Counted from the first letter of the stretch, positions 35,619-45,928 are shown. The stretch: DNA of 64,000 nucleotides from Emcibacteraceae bacterium (GCA_021774795.1 JAJFIR010000031.1:496001-560000); one strand, 5' to 3'. A program made the numbers and translations. Notes: generated by a model not told the origin, from the sequence alone.

Positions 35619-36017
35619 CTATTCTTCTTCCACAACGGCTGTTGTTTCAATTTCAATTTTGGCTTTATCTTCCATCAATGCAGATACTTCTACGCAAGCC
35701 ATGGTCGGAAAGTTTTTGCCCATGACGTCGCGGTAGGCAACTCCTATTTCTTTTAAGCTGCTTAAATATTCTGCTTTGTCGGTGATGTACCAGGTCATGC
35801 GGACAATATGTTCAGGGCCTGCACCATCTTCTTTTAATACAGCAAGTGTGTTTTCCAGAGTTTTCTTAAATTGACCGACCAAATTATCGCTTTCTATAAT
35901 TTCCTGATTGTTCCAGCCGATCAAGCCAGCAATGTAAATAGTACGACCATTTTTCACACTGATACCATTTGAATATCCTTTTGGTCTTGGCCAGCCCTCG
36001 GGGAGAAGATATTTCAT
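35619..36017 (-). CDS. RidA-family protein (cytoplasmic)
   Basis: A 132-residue RidA/YjgF homologue without a signal peptide. Typical elements are IYIAGLIGWN, HIVRMTWYITDKAEY and FPTMACVEVSALMEDKAKIEIE. The usual conserved Arg of the deaminase site (R-S/T-x-V-G-V) is replaced by FPTMACVEV, so it belongs to a RidA subgroup that probably lacks canonical imine deaminase activity. Members of this subgroup are often found in aromatic and amine catabolic operons, which fits the acyl-CoA genes next to it. Confidence 0.84.
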   Translation of the reverse strand: MKYLLPEGWPRPKGYSNGISVKNGRTIYIAGLIGWNNQEIIESDNLVGQFKKTLENTLAVLKEDGAGPEHIVRMTWYITDKAEYLSSLKEIGVAYRDVMGKNFPTMACVEVSALMEDKAKIEIETTAVVEEE

Positions 36018-36032
36018 ATAAATTGTTCTTTC

Positions 36033-37217
36033 TTATTTATTTTCTTCGTATTCTTTAAGCAACTGCTTGGCAATGATTACTTTCTGTACTTCCGTTGCAC
36101 CTTCATATATTCGCAGTGCCCTTATATCCCGGTAGAGTTCTTCGACTTTAACGCCCTTAACCACGCCCATCCCGCCAAATATTTGAACGGCCTTATCTAT
36201 AACTTTCTGCGCACTTTCTGTCGCGTGCGTTTTGGCCATTGCTGCTTCGCGGGTTATGTGTTTTCCTGTTGTATCGCGTGTCCAGCCTGCGCGATAAATA
36301 AGCAGCGCACTTGCGTCTATGTCTAGTGCCGATTCAGCCAACATAGCCTGCACCAATTGAAGTTCATGAAGCGGTGCTCCAAATAAATGGCGTTCTTGCG
36401 TGCGCGCAGTTGCTTCTGACAAAGCACGTCTCGCGAAACCAAGTGCTGCCGCGCCGACCGATGTTCTGAATATATCGAGTGTGGCCATCGCGGCTTTAAA
36501 TCCGCTTCCCGGCTCACCAAGCAGTTTGTTTTCACTGATCGGGCAATTATTAAAAGCAAGTGTAGCAAGTGGATGCGGTGCAATCGTTTCGATGCGCTCC
36601 GTAACTTTAAACCCGTTAACTGTCGCGTCCAAAATCATTGCAGATATTCCCTTTGCGCCCGGAGCTTCGCCTGTTCTGGCGAATAGAATATAATAGTCAG
36701 CAATCCCACCATTGGAAATGAGTGTTTTTGAACCATTCACCACATATTGATCGCCCTCTTTTATAGCGGTCGTGGTCATATTGGCAACATCGGAACCTGT
36801 TTCCATCTCCGTTAGTGCGAAGGCCGCAATTTTTTTGCCAGTGCATACATCAGGTAGGTAAGTTTGTTTTACTTCTTCGCTTCCAAACAGAGTGATGGTG
36901 CCACTGCCCAAACCTTGCATTGCAAAGACAAAATCGGCCAATCCATCGTGCCGGGCTAGAGTTTCTCTTACAATGCAAAGGGAGCGGACATCCAGTTCAT
37001 CAAAAATTCCGCCGTATTTTTTTGGTACGACGTATTTTAACCATCCTCCTTCTGCTAACTTTGCAAGTATGTGCTTGCACGCTCTATCGACATCCGAATG
37101 CTCTGGTTCATTCAAATTTTTCTGACACCAGATTTCCAAATCCAAGGCGAGTTTTCGATGATGATCTTCAAAAAAAGGCCAACTGAGATAGCTTTTATCA
37201 ACCACTATTTTTGTCAT
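36033..37217 (-). CDS. Acyl-CoA dehydrogenase
   Basis: A 394-residue protein with all ACAD regions: [15 protein letters not shown] for FAD and substrate binding, [15 protein letters not shown], and a C-terminal [11 protein letters not shown]...[17 protein letters not shown]. The catalytic Glu would be in the YEGATEV loop region. It oxidises an acyl-CoA to the 2-enoyl-CoA and passes electrons to ETF. The start ATG overlaps the hydratase stop (TGATG), so the two are translationally coupled. The substrate is probably a ring-opening product or branched/aromatic-derived acyl-CoA. Confidence 0.9.
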   Translation of the reverse strand: MTKIVVDKSYLSWPFFEDHHRKLALDLEIWCQKNLNEPEHSDVDRACKHILAKLAEGGWLKYVVPKKYGGIFDELDVRSLCIVRETLARHDGLADFVFAMQGLGSGTITLFGSEEVKQTYLPDVCTGKKIAAFALTEMETGSDVANMTTTAIKEGDQYVVNGSKTLISNGGIADYYILFARTGEAPGAKGISAMILDATVNGFKVTERIETIAPHPLATLAFNNCPISENKLLGEPGSGFKAAMATLDIFRTSVGAAALGFARRALSEATARTQERHLFGAPLHELQLVQAMLAESALDIDASALLIYRAGWTRDTTGKHITREAAMAKTHATESAQKVIDKAVQIFGGMGVVKGVKVEELYRDIRALRIYEGATEVQKVIIAKQLLKEYEENK

Positions 37218-38026
37218 CAGTCGCCCTCAAATTCTGGTTTTTCTTTGTTCACAAACGCATGATACGCTCGCTCAAAATCTTTAGTCTGCATACAAATTGC
37301 TTGGGCCTGGGCTTCTGCTTCAATGGCGGTGTCGATGCTCATGTTCCATTCATGATTAAGTTGGTTTTTTGTTATACCATTTGCAAAAGTAGGACCAGAT
37401 AAAATCTTTTCTGCATAACGTAGTGCGGCTGCCATTAGATCTTTTGATTCTGCAATGCTATTAAAATACCCCCATCTTTCACCTTCTTTGCCGGACATGG
37501 AACGACCCAAAAATAAAAGTTCACAGGCGCGCCCCTGGCCAATGATGCGCGGCAAAATAGCGCATGCCCCCATATCACAGCCCGCAAGCCCCACTTTATT
37601 AAAAAGAAATGCCGTTTTACATTCAGGGGTGCCGATGCGAAGATCACTGGCCATAGGGATGATGGCGCCGGCACCGACAGAAATACCATCAACGGCAGCG
37701 ATGACTGGTTGAGGGCAAGATCTTATAGCTTTAACAAGATCGCCGGTCATTCGGGTGAAATCCAACAGCTCAGTCATATTCATTTTTACCAATGGACCGA
37801 TTATATCGTGTACGTCGCCGCCCGAGGAAAAATTACCACCGTTTGGGGCAAATATAATAACTTTAACGTCCTTTGTGTAAACCAGATCGCGAAATGTGTC
37901 GCGCAGTTCAGCATAGCTTTCGAAAGTAAGCGGGTTTTTTCTTTCGGGTCGATCAAGCGTGATTGTGGCGATGCCCTCATCATATGACCAACAAAAATTT
38001 TCCGGCTTAAACGTTTCTGGGTTCAT
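37217..38026 (-). CDS. Enoyl-CoA hydratase/isomerase family protein
   Basis: A crotonase-fold protein of 269 residues with the oxyanion-hole segments [10 protein letters not shown] and [18 protein letters not shown]. The usual catalytic Glu pair is not plain, so the reaction could be hydration, isomerisation or ring hydrolysis. I chose ATG 38026, which has AAGGA 7 bases upstream; the track start eight codons earlier overlaps the SDR gene end. It is the middle gene of the coupled SDR-hydratase-dehydrogenase set. Confidence 0.85.
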   Translation of the reverse strand: MNPETFKPENFCWSYDEGIATITLDRPERKNPLTFESYAELRDTFRDLVYTKDVKVIIFAPNGGNFSSGGDVHDIIGPLVKMNMTELLDFTRMTGDLVKAIRSCPQPVIAAVDGISVGAGAIIPMASDLRIGTPECKTAFLFNKVGLAGCDMGACAILPRIIGQGRACELLFLGRSMSGKEGERWGYFNSIAESKDLMAAALRYAEKILSGPTFANGITKNQLNHEWNMSIDTAIEAEAQAQAICMQTKDFERAYHAFVNKEKPEFEGD

Positions 38027-38036
38027 TTTTAGTCCT

Positions 38037-38786
38037 TCAAGTCCCATCAATTACTATTGACTGTCCATTGATAATATCATTCGTCGGCTCGCATAGCCTT
38101 ATAACTTCTTCTGCAATTTCGTTTGGTTCAACCAAACGCTTTTGTCCTGCACTGGAAAGCATTCCGTTTAACGCTTCTTCTTTGGTTCGTCCGGTTTTTT
38201 CCATTATATTCTTTATGGCCACCGTTACAATATCCGTGTTGGCGAAACCAGGACAAATAGAATTTATGGTGGCATCTGTACCCTTTAGTTCCAGAGCAAG
38301 CGATTTTGTCAGACCGATGACACCATGCTTTGCGGCGCAGTAGGCTGATGTGTACGCGTACCCTTCTAATCCGGCCGTGCTTGCAATATTTATGATACGA
38401 CCATGATTTGCAGACTTAATGTCTTCGAACGCACTATTTATTGTAAGATAAACGCTGGTTAAATTTACATTTATCATTTGTTGCCATGCTTCATAACTGG
38501 TTTTATGAAATGGTGAAGATAGTGCAGCACCCGCATTATTAACCAGTATCGAGATTGCTTCAACTTTTGATGTTTCACTAAAAGCCTCTTTTACGCTTAC
38601 TTGATCTGTAACGTCGACGACTTGAATGTTCATTCGGGGCTTGTTCTTAGCCGCTTCAGCAAGGCGATCTTCATTGCGTCCCATGATCGTGACCATAGCA
38701 CCCTCCGCATAAAGTGCATTTGCAATTGCCAGGCCGATGCCCGAGCCTCCCCCGGTGACCACCGCATGTTTGTTTGATAGTGACAT
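38037..38786 (-). CDS. Short-chain dehydrogenase/reductase
   Basis: A 249-residue SDR with the NAD(P) motif TGGGSGIG at the N-terminus, NNAG, and the catalytic Tyr-Lys in YCAAKHG. It resembles 3-hydroxyacyl-CoA or 3-hydroxybutyrate dehydrogenases. It is the first gene of the minus-strand set that ends at DUF1697 or the lipoprotein, and it is divergent from the cyclase-family hydrolase at 38945. Probably oxidises a 3-hydroxyacyl-CoA formed by the hydratase. Confidence 0.87.
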   Translation of the reverse strand: MSLSNKHAVVTGGGSGIGLAIANALYAEGAMVTIMGRNEDRLAEAAKNKPRMNIQVVDVTDQVSVKEAFSETSKVEAISILVNNAGAALSSPFHKTSYEAWQQMINVNLTSVYLTINSAFEDIKSANHGRIINIASTAGLEGYAYTSAYCAAKHGVIGLTKSLALELKGTDATINSICPGFANTDIVTVAIKNIMEKTGRTKEEALNGMLSSAGQKRLVEPNEIAEEVIRLCEPTNDIINGQSIVIDGT

Positions 38787-38847
38787 ATACGTCCTTTTGA
38801 AAGAAATATTATCTGTAAAGTAAAAAGAGAACCCTCAAGTGGCAAGT

Positions 38848-38857
38848 AAATTAATTT
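38848..38857. promoter_or_regulatory. AAATTAATTT palindrome in the divergent promoter region
   Basis: This perfect 10-bp palindrome sits between the divergent SDR and cyclase-family genes. It could be the half-site of a MarR-type regulator encoded nearby, but it is pure A/T and may be chance. The rest of the 158-bp spacer holds the GGGGAGAT SD for the plus-strand gene. Confidence 0.22.
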
Positions 38858-38944
38858 CCAACATTAAATACAGAATTATTTGCAAAATCAAATGATTTAT
38901 GTCTATATAAAATTATCTTTATTATTTTAACGGGGAGATATCTT

Positions 38945-39724
38945 ATGACTAACGTATTAAATGACCTGGCAACCGGCCTTCTGGGAGGTGACGTCAAAGT
39001 GATTGATCTGACACAAGTGTTAGGGCCCAATACACCGATTATTCATTTACCGGAAGAAATTGCCGTAAATTCACCTCCCTTTTCTATGCAGGAAATTTCA
39101 AAATATGATGATAATGGCCCCGCTTGGTACTGGAATACAATTACATTGGGTGAGCATACTGGTACCCATTTTGATGCACCAATACATTGGGTTAGCGGAA
39201 AGAATTATTCTGATGGCGGCACTGATACAATTCCGGTACAAAATTTGGTTGGTCCTGCTTGTGTGATTGATTGTTCGGCTGAAACTGCCGCTGACAATGA
39301 CTTTCTTCTTAGCGCTGAATTAATAAAAAAGTGGGAAGAAGAGCACGGCAATATTCCGAAAGGCGCATGGGTATTAATGCGTACGGATTGGTTGAAGCTG
39401 ATGGGTATAAACAATTTTCTAAATGCCGATGATACAGGGCCGCATTCCCCCGGACCAACAGATTGCTGTATTAATTACTTAATAGAAAAAGATGTTCTCG
39501 GCTGGGGTGTTGAAACCGTTGGCACGGACGCCGGGCAAGCGGCAATGTTTGAAACGCCTTTTCCTGCCCATTCGATGATGCATGGCGCCAATAAATATGG
39601 ACTTGCCAGTTTGACTAATCTGGATCAATTGCCACCCACGGGCGCGATTGTTATTGCGCCGCCGTTAAAAATTGAAAATGGCTCAGGAAGTCCGCTCCGC
39701 GTGCTAGCCATGACGATGGCTTAA
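38945..39724 (+). CDS. Cyclase-family metal hydrolase, isatin hydrolase/kynurenine formamidase-like
   Basis: The metal-binding motif HTGTHFDAPIH (HxGTHxDxPxH) is intact, placing the 259-residue protein in the cyclase family. Members include kynurenine formamidase and the Mn-dependent isatin hydrolase; this protein is nearer the latter in length. The following genes encode a 2-oxoacid:ferredoxin oxidoreductase and a 2-aminobenzoyl-CoA oxygenase-like enzyme. Isatin hydrolase would make isatinate (2-aminophenylglyoxylate), a fitting 2-oxoacid. The assignment of isatin is inference from context. Confidence 0.8.
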   Translation: MTNVLNDLATGLLGGDVKVIDLTQVLGPNTPIIHLPEEIAVNSPPFSMQEISKYDDNGPAWYWNTITLGEHTGTHFDAPIHWVSGKNYSDGGTDTIPVQNLVGPACVIDCSAETAADNDFLLSAELIKKWEEEHGNIPKGAWVLMRTDWLKLMGINNFLNADDTGPHSPGPTDCCINYLIEKDVLGWGVETVGTDAGQAAMFETPFPAHSMMHGANKYGLASLTNLDQLPPTGAIVIAPPLKIENGSGSPLRVLAMTMA

Positions 39725-39729
39725 GCCAA

Positions 39730-41859
39730 ATGGCCGAGCGTTCTTTTAAAAAAGAAGTAGAAAAATTAAGACTAGGTGATGGAGAGGAATTTCGCGGCGA
39801 GGGTATTCTTGCCGTGACCAAAGCCCTTCTTCAATCTGGCGTTTCTTACGTCGGTGGTTACCAAGGCTCTCCTATTTCTCATTTAATGGATGTACTCGCC
39901 GACGCAGAAGACATTATGAACGAACTTAATGTTCATTTTGAAACGTCAGCAAGTGAAGCGACAGCCGCCGCGATGTTAGCGGCATCTGTTAATTATCCTC
40001 TTAGGGGGGCTGTAACATGGAAATCTACCGTGGGAACGAACGTTGCCAGTGATGCGCTTGCTAATGTGGCATCTGGTGGGGTAACAGGCGGCGCATTAGT
40101 GATCGTCGGCGAAGACTACGGCGAAGGCTCATCGATCATGCAGGAACGTAGTCATGCGTTTGCGATGAAGTCTCAAATGTGGCTTCTTGACCCACGACCA
40201 AATCTGACATCAATAGTTGATGCAGTCGAAACGGGATTTGAACTGTCCGAAGCGTCAAATACGCCGGTAATGCTAGAGCTTCGAATAAGAGCGTGCCATG
40301 TGTATGGTCGGTTCAAAGCAAAAAATAACAAAATTCCTGAGTTTTCATTGCAGGACGCGATGGAAAACCCGACACGCGATACATCCCGAATTGTTTTACC
40401 GCCTGCCAATTATCTGCATGAACATGAAAAATTAAATGAGCGGTGGCCGGCGGCAGTTAATTTCATAAAATCAAATAAATTAAATGAACTTATGGGCCCC
40501 AGCGAAGGTGATATCGGTATAATTGTTCAAGGCGGTCTGTTTAATAGTCTAATTAGAGCCTTGGAACTGCTTGGTTTAAGCAACAGTTTTGGTGACGCGG
40601 ACATACCCATCTACGTAATGAATGTTACATATCCAGTGATCAACGATGAAATTCTTGGTTTTATGGATGGCAAGAAAGCTGTTTTGCTGGTTGAAGAAGG
40701 CCATCCCAATTATATTGAGCAGGAATTAAACACCATATTACGCCAAGCGGGGTGTGATACTCCTCTGTATGGCAAGGATATGATTACAGAGATTGGCGAA
40801 TATACCAGCGACGTGATTAAGAGCGGATTGGAAAAATTTCTTGCGCCGCATGGATTATCAAACACTGAAAAAAATAATCTTCCGGCGGCGGCGGCCATTG
40901 ATGTGCCGCCTCGTCCCGCTGGATTTTGCACGGGATGCCCGGAACGTCCTATGTTCACGGCCATCCAACTCGTAGAAAAAGACATCGGCCCTTTCCATGT
41001 AAGCTGCGATATAGGATGCCATTTATTTTCCATATTGCCTCCCTTCAATATCGGTAATACGACAATGGGGTATGGCCTTGGTTGGGCAGGTGCGGCGGCC
41101 TTTAATAAAAAGGCGGAACAAAGAACTTTATCGATTATGGGCGACGGTGGCTTTTGGCACAACGGTCTTACCAGTGGCGTTGGTAATGCGGTGTTTAATA
41201 AAACCGACCATGTTTTAATGATCGTTGATAATAATTATTCGGCTGCAACAGGTGGTCAAAATCTACTGTCATCTGCGGGTGAGCATAAAAAACGAAGCAC
41301 TCAACATGATATTGCAGATGCGGTTAAAGGCATTGGTGTAACCTGGGTAAAAACAGTCCACACTTATGATTTAGTTGAAATGCATAAAACGCTCCTCGAA
41401 GCGATGACGACTTCCATTCGTGGTCCCAAAGTTATAATCGCGCAAGGTGAGTGCCAGCTAAATAGGCAGCGCAGAGTAAAACCAGAATTTAACAGGCAGG
41501 TAAATGCGATGAAGCGCATGGAGCGGGACCGTTTTTATGTCGATAGCGATACCTGTACAGGAGATCACAGCTGCATTCGCATGTCGGGTTGTCCTTCACT
41601 GACATTAAAAGAAAACCCTGATCCGCTGAAATCTGATCCGGTCGCCTATGTGGATAATAGTTGTGTGGGTTGTGGCCATTGTGGCGAAGTTGCACACGCA
41701 GCCGTTTTATGTCCGTCTTTTTCAAAAGTAACGCTCATCTATAATCCCAATGGTTGGGATAAGTTTAAGGACATAATACGTTCCAGTTTCATCGGATGGA
41801 TTCAGGTTGGTGCAGAAAATAAGCGCCATCAAAGGCTTAAGAAAGCGGGGCTTGCATGA
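39730..41859 (+). CDS. IorA-like 2-oxoacid:ferredoxin oxidoreductase, TPP and ferredoxin domains
   Basis: A 709-residue fused alpha/TPP subunit. The N-terminal pyrimidine-binding part has YVGGYQGSPIS and HFETSASEATAAA; the TPP site is GDGGFWHNG with a downstream DNNYSAATGG; and the C-terminus carries ferredoxin-like Cys groups (GCPSLT, CVGCGHCGEV). The plan is that of indolepyruvate:ferredoxin oxidoreductase IorA, which turns arylpyruvates or aryl-oxoacids into aryl-acyl-CoA with loss of CO2. It starts 5 bp after the hydrolase gene and overlaps iorB-like by ATGA. In this cluster the likely product is 2-aminobenzoyl-CoA. Confidence 0.87.
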   Translation: MAERSFKKEVEKLRLGDGEEFRGEGILAVTKALLQSGVSYVGGYQGSPISHLMDVLADAEDIMNELNVHFETSASEATAAAMLAASVNYPLRGAVTWKSTVGTNVASDALANVASGGVTGGALVIVGEDYGEGSSIMQERSHAFAMKSQMWLLDPRPNLTSIVDAVETGFELSEASNTPVMLELRIRACHVYGRFKAKNNKIPEFSLQDAMENPTRDTSRIVLPPANYLHEHEKLNERWPAAVNFIKSNKLNELMGPSEGDIGIIVQGGLFNSLIRALELLGLSNSFGDADIPIYVMNVTYPVINDEILGFMDGKKAVLLVEEGHPNYIEQELNTILRQAGCDTPLYGKDMITEIGEYTSDVIKSGLEKFLAPHGLSNTEKNNLPAAAAIDVPPRPAGFCTGCPERPMFTAIQLVEKDIGPFHVSCDIGCHLFSILPPFNIGNTTMGYGLGWAGAAAFNKKAEQRTLSIMGDGGFWHNGLTSGVGNAVFNKTDHVLMIVDNNYSAATGGQNLLSSAGEHKKRSTQHDIADAVKGIGVTWVKTVHTYDLVEMHKTLLEAMTTSIRGPKVIIAQGECQLNRQRRVKPEFNRQVNAMKRMERDRFYVDSDTCTGDHSCIRMSGCPSLTLKENPDPLKSDPVAYVDNSCVGCGHCGEVAHAAVLCPSFSKVTLIYNPNGWDKFKDIIRSSFIGWIQVGAENKRHQRLKKAGLA

Positions 41860-43379
41860 GAAGGTCCCGAATATCAATAGCCATATCGGCTCTTGGTGGC
41901 CAAGGCGGCGGCGTATTAAGCAACTGGATTGTAGAGCTCGCAGAAGCAAACGGCTATGCGGCCCAATACACTGCTATTGCCGGGGTCGCGCAAAGAACCG
42001 GTTCAACCATATATGCTATCGAGCTTTTTCCACAAGAACTTATTGAAGCAGAGGGGCGTGATCCTGTACTTTCACTTATGCCCGTAAAGGGAGACGTGGA
42101 TATTTGTCTCGCGTCGGAATTAATGGAAGCAGGGCGTGCCGTCAACAGGGGCATAGTGACACCTGATAAAACGACATTGATAGCATCTGATCACCGTGTT
42201 TACGCCATTTCTGAAAAAGAGAATATGGGTGATGGTCGCATTGAAAGTAACGGTGTCAAAGACGCTATCGCGAAAGCAGCAAAAAAACTCGTTTTATTTG
42301 ATATGAACGCGGCCGTTCTAAAATCATCCAGCGTAATATCAAGTGTTTTGTTTGGTGCCTTGGCGGGGTCCGGGACACTTCCGTTTGAGCGCGTAGATTA
42401 CGAGCAAACCATTCAAAATTCGGGCCGAGCCATTGAAACTAATTTGGCAGGTTTCGCGCTCGGATATGATAACACCAGAGGTGCAATAAGCGATAATACG
42501 GAACCCGAATGTGGGTTAGGTTTCACATCCGCTTCGGCACTTATGGCGCAAATTGAAGAATTGCCTGATAACGCAAAGATTATTGCTACTTATGGAGTTC
42601 ACCGCCTTGTGGATTATCAGGATGAACAATATGCACAGCTCTATTTGGATCGATTGGCAGAATTCGCTGACTTTTCCCCGGAACTGGTCGGTAATATTTC
42701 CCGTTATCTGGCTTTATGGATGGGATTTGAGGACGTAATTAGAGTAGCAGATTTAAAAACTAGAGCCGATAGGACCGTTAAAATAGCGGATGAAATTAGA
42801 GCCGCTGATGGTCAGATCTGGTATGGGCATGATTATTTTCACCCGCGATACGAAGAATTCACCGATATTTTGCCAGCGTCCATCGGGTCGGCAATGGCCA
42901 ATTCAAAAATGTGGGAAAAATTATGTTCACCGCTATTTAATAAAGGCCGTATCCTTCGTCCGAAAACAATAAGTGGGTTTTTGCTGTTGCGGTTTATAGC
43001 AAATTTGCGCTTTATTAGGCTGAAAAGCTTACGTTATAAAACGGAAAATAAGCGCATTATGGCTTGGCTAGCCTTAATTAAAAAAGTAGCACTAGATAAT
43101 CCGGACCTGGCGATCGAGCTGGCGCAATGTCCGCTACTTATTAAAGGATACGGTGATACCCATGCAAAAGGTATAAACCGCTTTTCACGTATCATGGCAG
43201 TTGCTGTGCAAAAGCGTGATGATCCGGAAATCGTACAGATAATTGCAGAACTTCGTGATGCGGCTCTATTGAGTGACGCTGGAACAGAATTTAACAGCAG
43301 TTTAAAAGATCATAACACGGAAGGACTAACCGGCGATGACGCACAAGAAGGTGAGTTTAGTTGGGCCGGATCATCCTGA
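41856..43379 (+). CDS. IorB-like gamma subunit with DUF6537-type C-terminus
   Basis: The first roughly 190 residues are a pyruvate/ketoisovalerate oxidoreductase gamma domain (SALGGQGGGVLSNWI, GVAQRTGSTIYAIEL). The remaining 310 residues are a helical C-terminal extension found on IorB-like proteins of Proteobacteria. Together with the preceding gene it forms the CoA-dependent 2-oxoacid oxidoreductase. Translational coupling is shown by the ATGA overlap. The MarR gene starts inside its last 44 bases. Confidence 0.85.
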   Translation: MRRSRISIAISALGGQGGGVLSNWIVELAEANGYAAQYTAIAGVAQRTGSTIYAIELFPQELIEAEGRDPVLSLMPVKGDVDICLASELMEAGRAVNRGIVTPDKTTLIASDHRVYAISEKENMGDGRIESNGVKDAIAKAAKKLVLFDMNAAVLKSSSVISSVLFGALAGSGTLPFERVDYEQTIQNSGRAIETNLAGFALGYDNTRGAISDNTEPECGLGFTSASALMAQIEELPDNAKIIATYGVHRLVDYQDEQYAQLYLDRLAEFADFSPELVGNISRYLALWMGFEDVIRVADLKTRADRTVKIADEIRAADGQIWYGHDYFHPRYEEFTDILPASIGSAMANSKMWEKLCSPLFNKGRILRPKTISGFLLLRFIANLRFIRLKSLRYKTENKRIMAWLALIKKVALDNPDLAIELAQCPLLIKGYGDTHAKGINRFSRIMAVAVQKRDDPEIVQIIAELRDAALLSDAGTEFNSSLKDHNTEGLTGDDAQEGEFSWAGSS

Positions 43380-43803
43380 TTTTATTCTCGATGATTATCC
43401 GCTTTATAATTTAAACCGCACGTCGGCGACTTACATTGAAAATATGTCTCGGCAGCTTAGAAGGTTTAATATGGATCAACCAAGTTGGCGGATATTGATG
43501 TTGCTTGGTGATAAAAACCCAAGCACCGTGGGTGATCTTTCGCGTAGATCCGTGACCAAAATTTCAACAATCACACGTATTTTAATGAGAATGGAAAAAG
43601 AAAATCTAGTAAGGCGAATCCCGTTTCCGGAAGATAACAGGGTAATTGAGGTGTTTATTACTGATAAAGGGAAAGAAATACTGGTAAAACTCAGGATGCT
43701 TGCGGACAATGTTTATCAAACAACCTTTGATGGAATTGCCGAAAACGATATGATAACCTTCACTAACATTTTAATGCAGATGAGAAAAAATTTAAGCGGA
43801 TAA
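43336..43803 (+). CDS. MarR-family transcriptional regulator
   Basis: A 155-residue winged-helix protein with the MarR pattern PSWRILMLLGDKNPSTVGDLSRRS, the recognition helix and a wing RRIPFPEDNRVIEVFITDKG. It starts inside the iorB-like gene (44-base overlap) with AAGGA 10 bases upstream of the ATG. MarR proteins in aromatic CoA clusters often respond to the aryl-CoA; this one may control the operon it is embedded in. Confidence 0.87.
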   Translation: MTHKKVSLVGPDHPDFILDDYPLYNLNRTSATYIENMSRQLRRFNMDQPSWRILMLLGDKNPSTVGDLSRRSVTKISTITRILMRMEKENLVRRIPFPEDNRVIEVFITDKGKEILVKLRMLADNVYQTTFDGIAENDMITFTNILMQMRKNLSG

Positions 43804-43812
43804 CAAATATTT

Positions 43813-45396
43813 ATGAATAATAGTGCCCATATAGATACTTTCGCCAAAGATAGGTTACCTGATCCTGAAACCTGGCCTGATTTTATATTTGGTGAAGATG
43901 TGCCTTCCTATCCGGATTATCTTAATGCGGCTGATGAATTACTTGGCGGTGCCATTAAGTCAGGTTATGGCAACAAACCTGCAGTAATTATGGGGGATGC
44001 GAGTTGGTCTTATGAAGAACTCAATAGAAAATCAAATCAAATAGCCGCCTTGCTCGTCGAAGAATATCAGTTGATTCCCGGCAACAGGGTATTATTGCGC
44101 GGTAATAACACTCCGCTATTAGCTGCACTTTGGTATGGAATTTTAAAAGCGGGCGGCATCGTGATAACCACGATGACCATGTTAAGGCAAAAAGAACTTG
44201 ATGCCATAATAGCAGTAGGCAAACCCGATATCATTATCATTGAAGAAGGTTTGCCAATAGATGTTATTGAAACATGTGCAGGCAAAGCAAGTCATTTAAT
44301 TCTATGCGGGGAAATAGAGCAGCGCATGCCGGATAAAGGCGAGATGTTTGATGCGGTCAATACCGCTACAGATGACATCGCCCTACTTGCTTTTACATCC
44401 GGCACCACAGGGCTGCCAAAAGCGACCATGCATTTTCACCGTGATATCCTTGCGATGGCGGATAGTTTTGCACGCCACGTATTAAAACCGGAACCTGATG
44501 ACGTATTTTGTGGTTCACCGCCACTTGCGTTTACATTTGGGCTTGGCGGCCTTTTGGTTTTTCCGGCGCGATTTGGTGCAAGTGTTGTATATTTTGAGGG
44601 TGGTGGGCCGGAAGTGTTGCTCAACATGATTGAACAACACCGGGTCACAACTTTATTCACCGCACCAACGGCTTATAAAGCCATCATCCAACATCTTGAT
44701 GGTCGGGATATAACCAGCCTTAAAAAATGTATTTCGGCGGGCGAAAATTTACCCCTTACTGTTTCAGACAGTTTCCATAAACGGACTGACATTAGGCTGA
44801 TTGATGGCATTGGCGCGACCGAAATGATCCATGTTTTTATTTCAGCTTCCGGCGATGAAATAAGGCCCGGTTCAACGGGCAAGATGGTACCGGGCTATAA
44901 AGCAGAAATTTGGGGAGAAGATAATAATCCTCTTGCGGACGGGCAGGCCGGCCGCCTCGTTGTCAAAGGCCCGACCGGATGTCGATATTTAAATGGTGAT
45001 CGACAGGAAACATATGTTGTTAATGGTTGGAACGTTACCGGAGATATTTTTAAGAAAGACACCGACGGTTATTTCTGGTTTGTGGCACGCGGTGACGACA
45101 TCATTATATCAGCAGGATATAATATTGCCTCACCCGAAGTGGAGCAAGCTGTCATCAAACATGAAGCGGTTAATGAATGTGCCGTAATTGGCGTTCCGGA
45201 TGAAGATAGAGGAATGATTGTAAAAGCTTTTATTGTCCTTGAAAGCGGTGTAAAGCCGAACGAGAGCTTAATCAAAGATATTCAAACTTTTGTTAAATCA
45301 AATATAGCCCCGTACAAATATCCCAGAGCCATCGAGTTTATCGACCAACTTCCTAAATCAGCGACCGGAAAACTTTTAAGAAAAGACTTAAAGTAA
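43813..45396 (+). CDS. Aryl-CoA ligase (2-aminobenzoate/benzoate-CoA ligase-like)
   Basis: A 527-residue adenylate-forming ligase with TSGTTGLPKA, the GIGATEMIH motif, and the C-terminal Lys in PKSATGKLLRKDL. Overall sequence type (long N-terminus with WPDFIFGEDVPSYPDYLNAADELL) is that of benzoate-CoA and 2-aminobenzoate-CoA ligases. It would activate anthranilate with ATP and CoA, a second route into the same aryl-CoA as the IorAB-like pair. It follows the MarR gene by 9 bp. Confidence 0.84.
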   Translation: MNNSAHIDTFAKDRLPDPETWPDFIFGEDVPSYPDYLNAADELLGGAIKSGYGNKPAVIMGDASWSYEELNRKSNQIAALLVEEYQLIPGNRVLLRGNNTPLLAALWYGILKAGGIVITTMTMLRQKELDAIIAVGKPDIIIIEEGLPIDVIETCAGKASHLILCGEIEQRMPDKGEMFDAVNTATDDIALLAFTSGTTGLPKATMHFHRDILAMADSFARHVLKPEPDDVFCGSPPLAFTFGLGGLLVFPARFGASVVYFEGGGPEVLLNMIEQHRVTTLFTAPTAYKAIIQHLDGRDITSLKKCISAGENLPLTVSDSFHKRTDIRLIDGIGATEMIHVFISASGDEIRPGSTGKMVPGYKAEIWGEDNNPLADGQAGRLVVKGPTGCRYLNGDRQETYVVNGWNVTGDIFKKDTDGYFWFVARGDDIIISAGYNIASPEVEQAVIKHEAVNECAVIGVPDEDRGMIVKAFIVLESGVKPNESLIKDIQTFVKSNIAPYKYPRAIEFIDQLPKSATGKLLRKDLK

Positions 45397-45401
45397 AATA
45401 T

Positions 45402-45851
45402 TCATTCAATGGATGTACGGGCAGTGTTTAAAAATTTGGTAAAATCCGACATGCTTTTAATATCGATGGAATTTAATGCCTCAGCAACCCATTTTGCGTT
45501 GTCTTCCGCCATATCATGAAAAAGAACTTTACCTTTGCTCGCGATTTTGATCTGAAAACTTCGACGGTCCCCTGGTTTGGCATGCTTTGTTATCAATCCA
45601 TCTTTCTGCATTCGGTCTAGAAGTCCCGTTATATTACCTTTCGATGCAATCAGCCTACCTGCAAGCTCACCGACGGTCAAACTATCTTCCCTGTCCAATT
45701 GGGATAACACGTCAAAACGGGAAATGTTTTGCCCATAATTTTGTCGAAGTTTGTCGTCAATAATCTGCTCCAGCTTGCTGGAATAACGGACAAGTTCAAT
45801 CCATAGCTTAAGACTTTCTTTTTGTCTTTCGGTATAGTGGATTTCAAACAT
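45402..45851 (-). CDS. MarR-family transcriptional regulator
   Basis: I start this at ATG 45851 (MFEIHYTERQ), preceded by AAGGAGAT; the track start adds 45 residues without sense in the promoter region. The 149-residue protein has the MarR winged helix (ISRFDVLSQLDREDSLTVGELAGRL, then GDRRSFQIKIASKGK). It is divergent from the monooxygenase/reductase gene and probably represses it from the shared 122-bp spacer, where a perfect palindrome lies. Confidence 0.87.
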   Translation of the reverse strand: MFEIHYTERQKESLKLWIELVRYSSKLEQIIDDKLRQNYGQNISRFDVLSQLDREDSLTVGELAGRLIASKGNITGLLDRMQKDGLITKHAKPGDRRSFQIKIASKGKVLFHDMAEDNAKWVAEALNSIDIKSMSDFTKFLNTARTSIE

Positions 45852-45918
45852 GTTTATATTATCTCCTTGCAATGCACTATATCCGGCAAGTTTAAAACTG
45901 CAAGGGGCTAAAAATAGT

Positions 45919-45928
45919 TTACATGTAA
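45919..45928. promoter_or_regulatory. TTACATGTAA palindrome, possible MarR operator
   Basis: A perfect 10-bp palindrome is placed between the divergent MarR and monooxygenase genes, about 46 bases before the monooxygenase ATG. MarR proteins usually bind such inverted repeats next to their own gene. Binding is not shown, only the location and symmetry. Confidence 0.45.
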
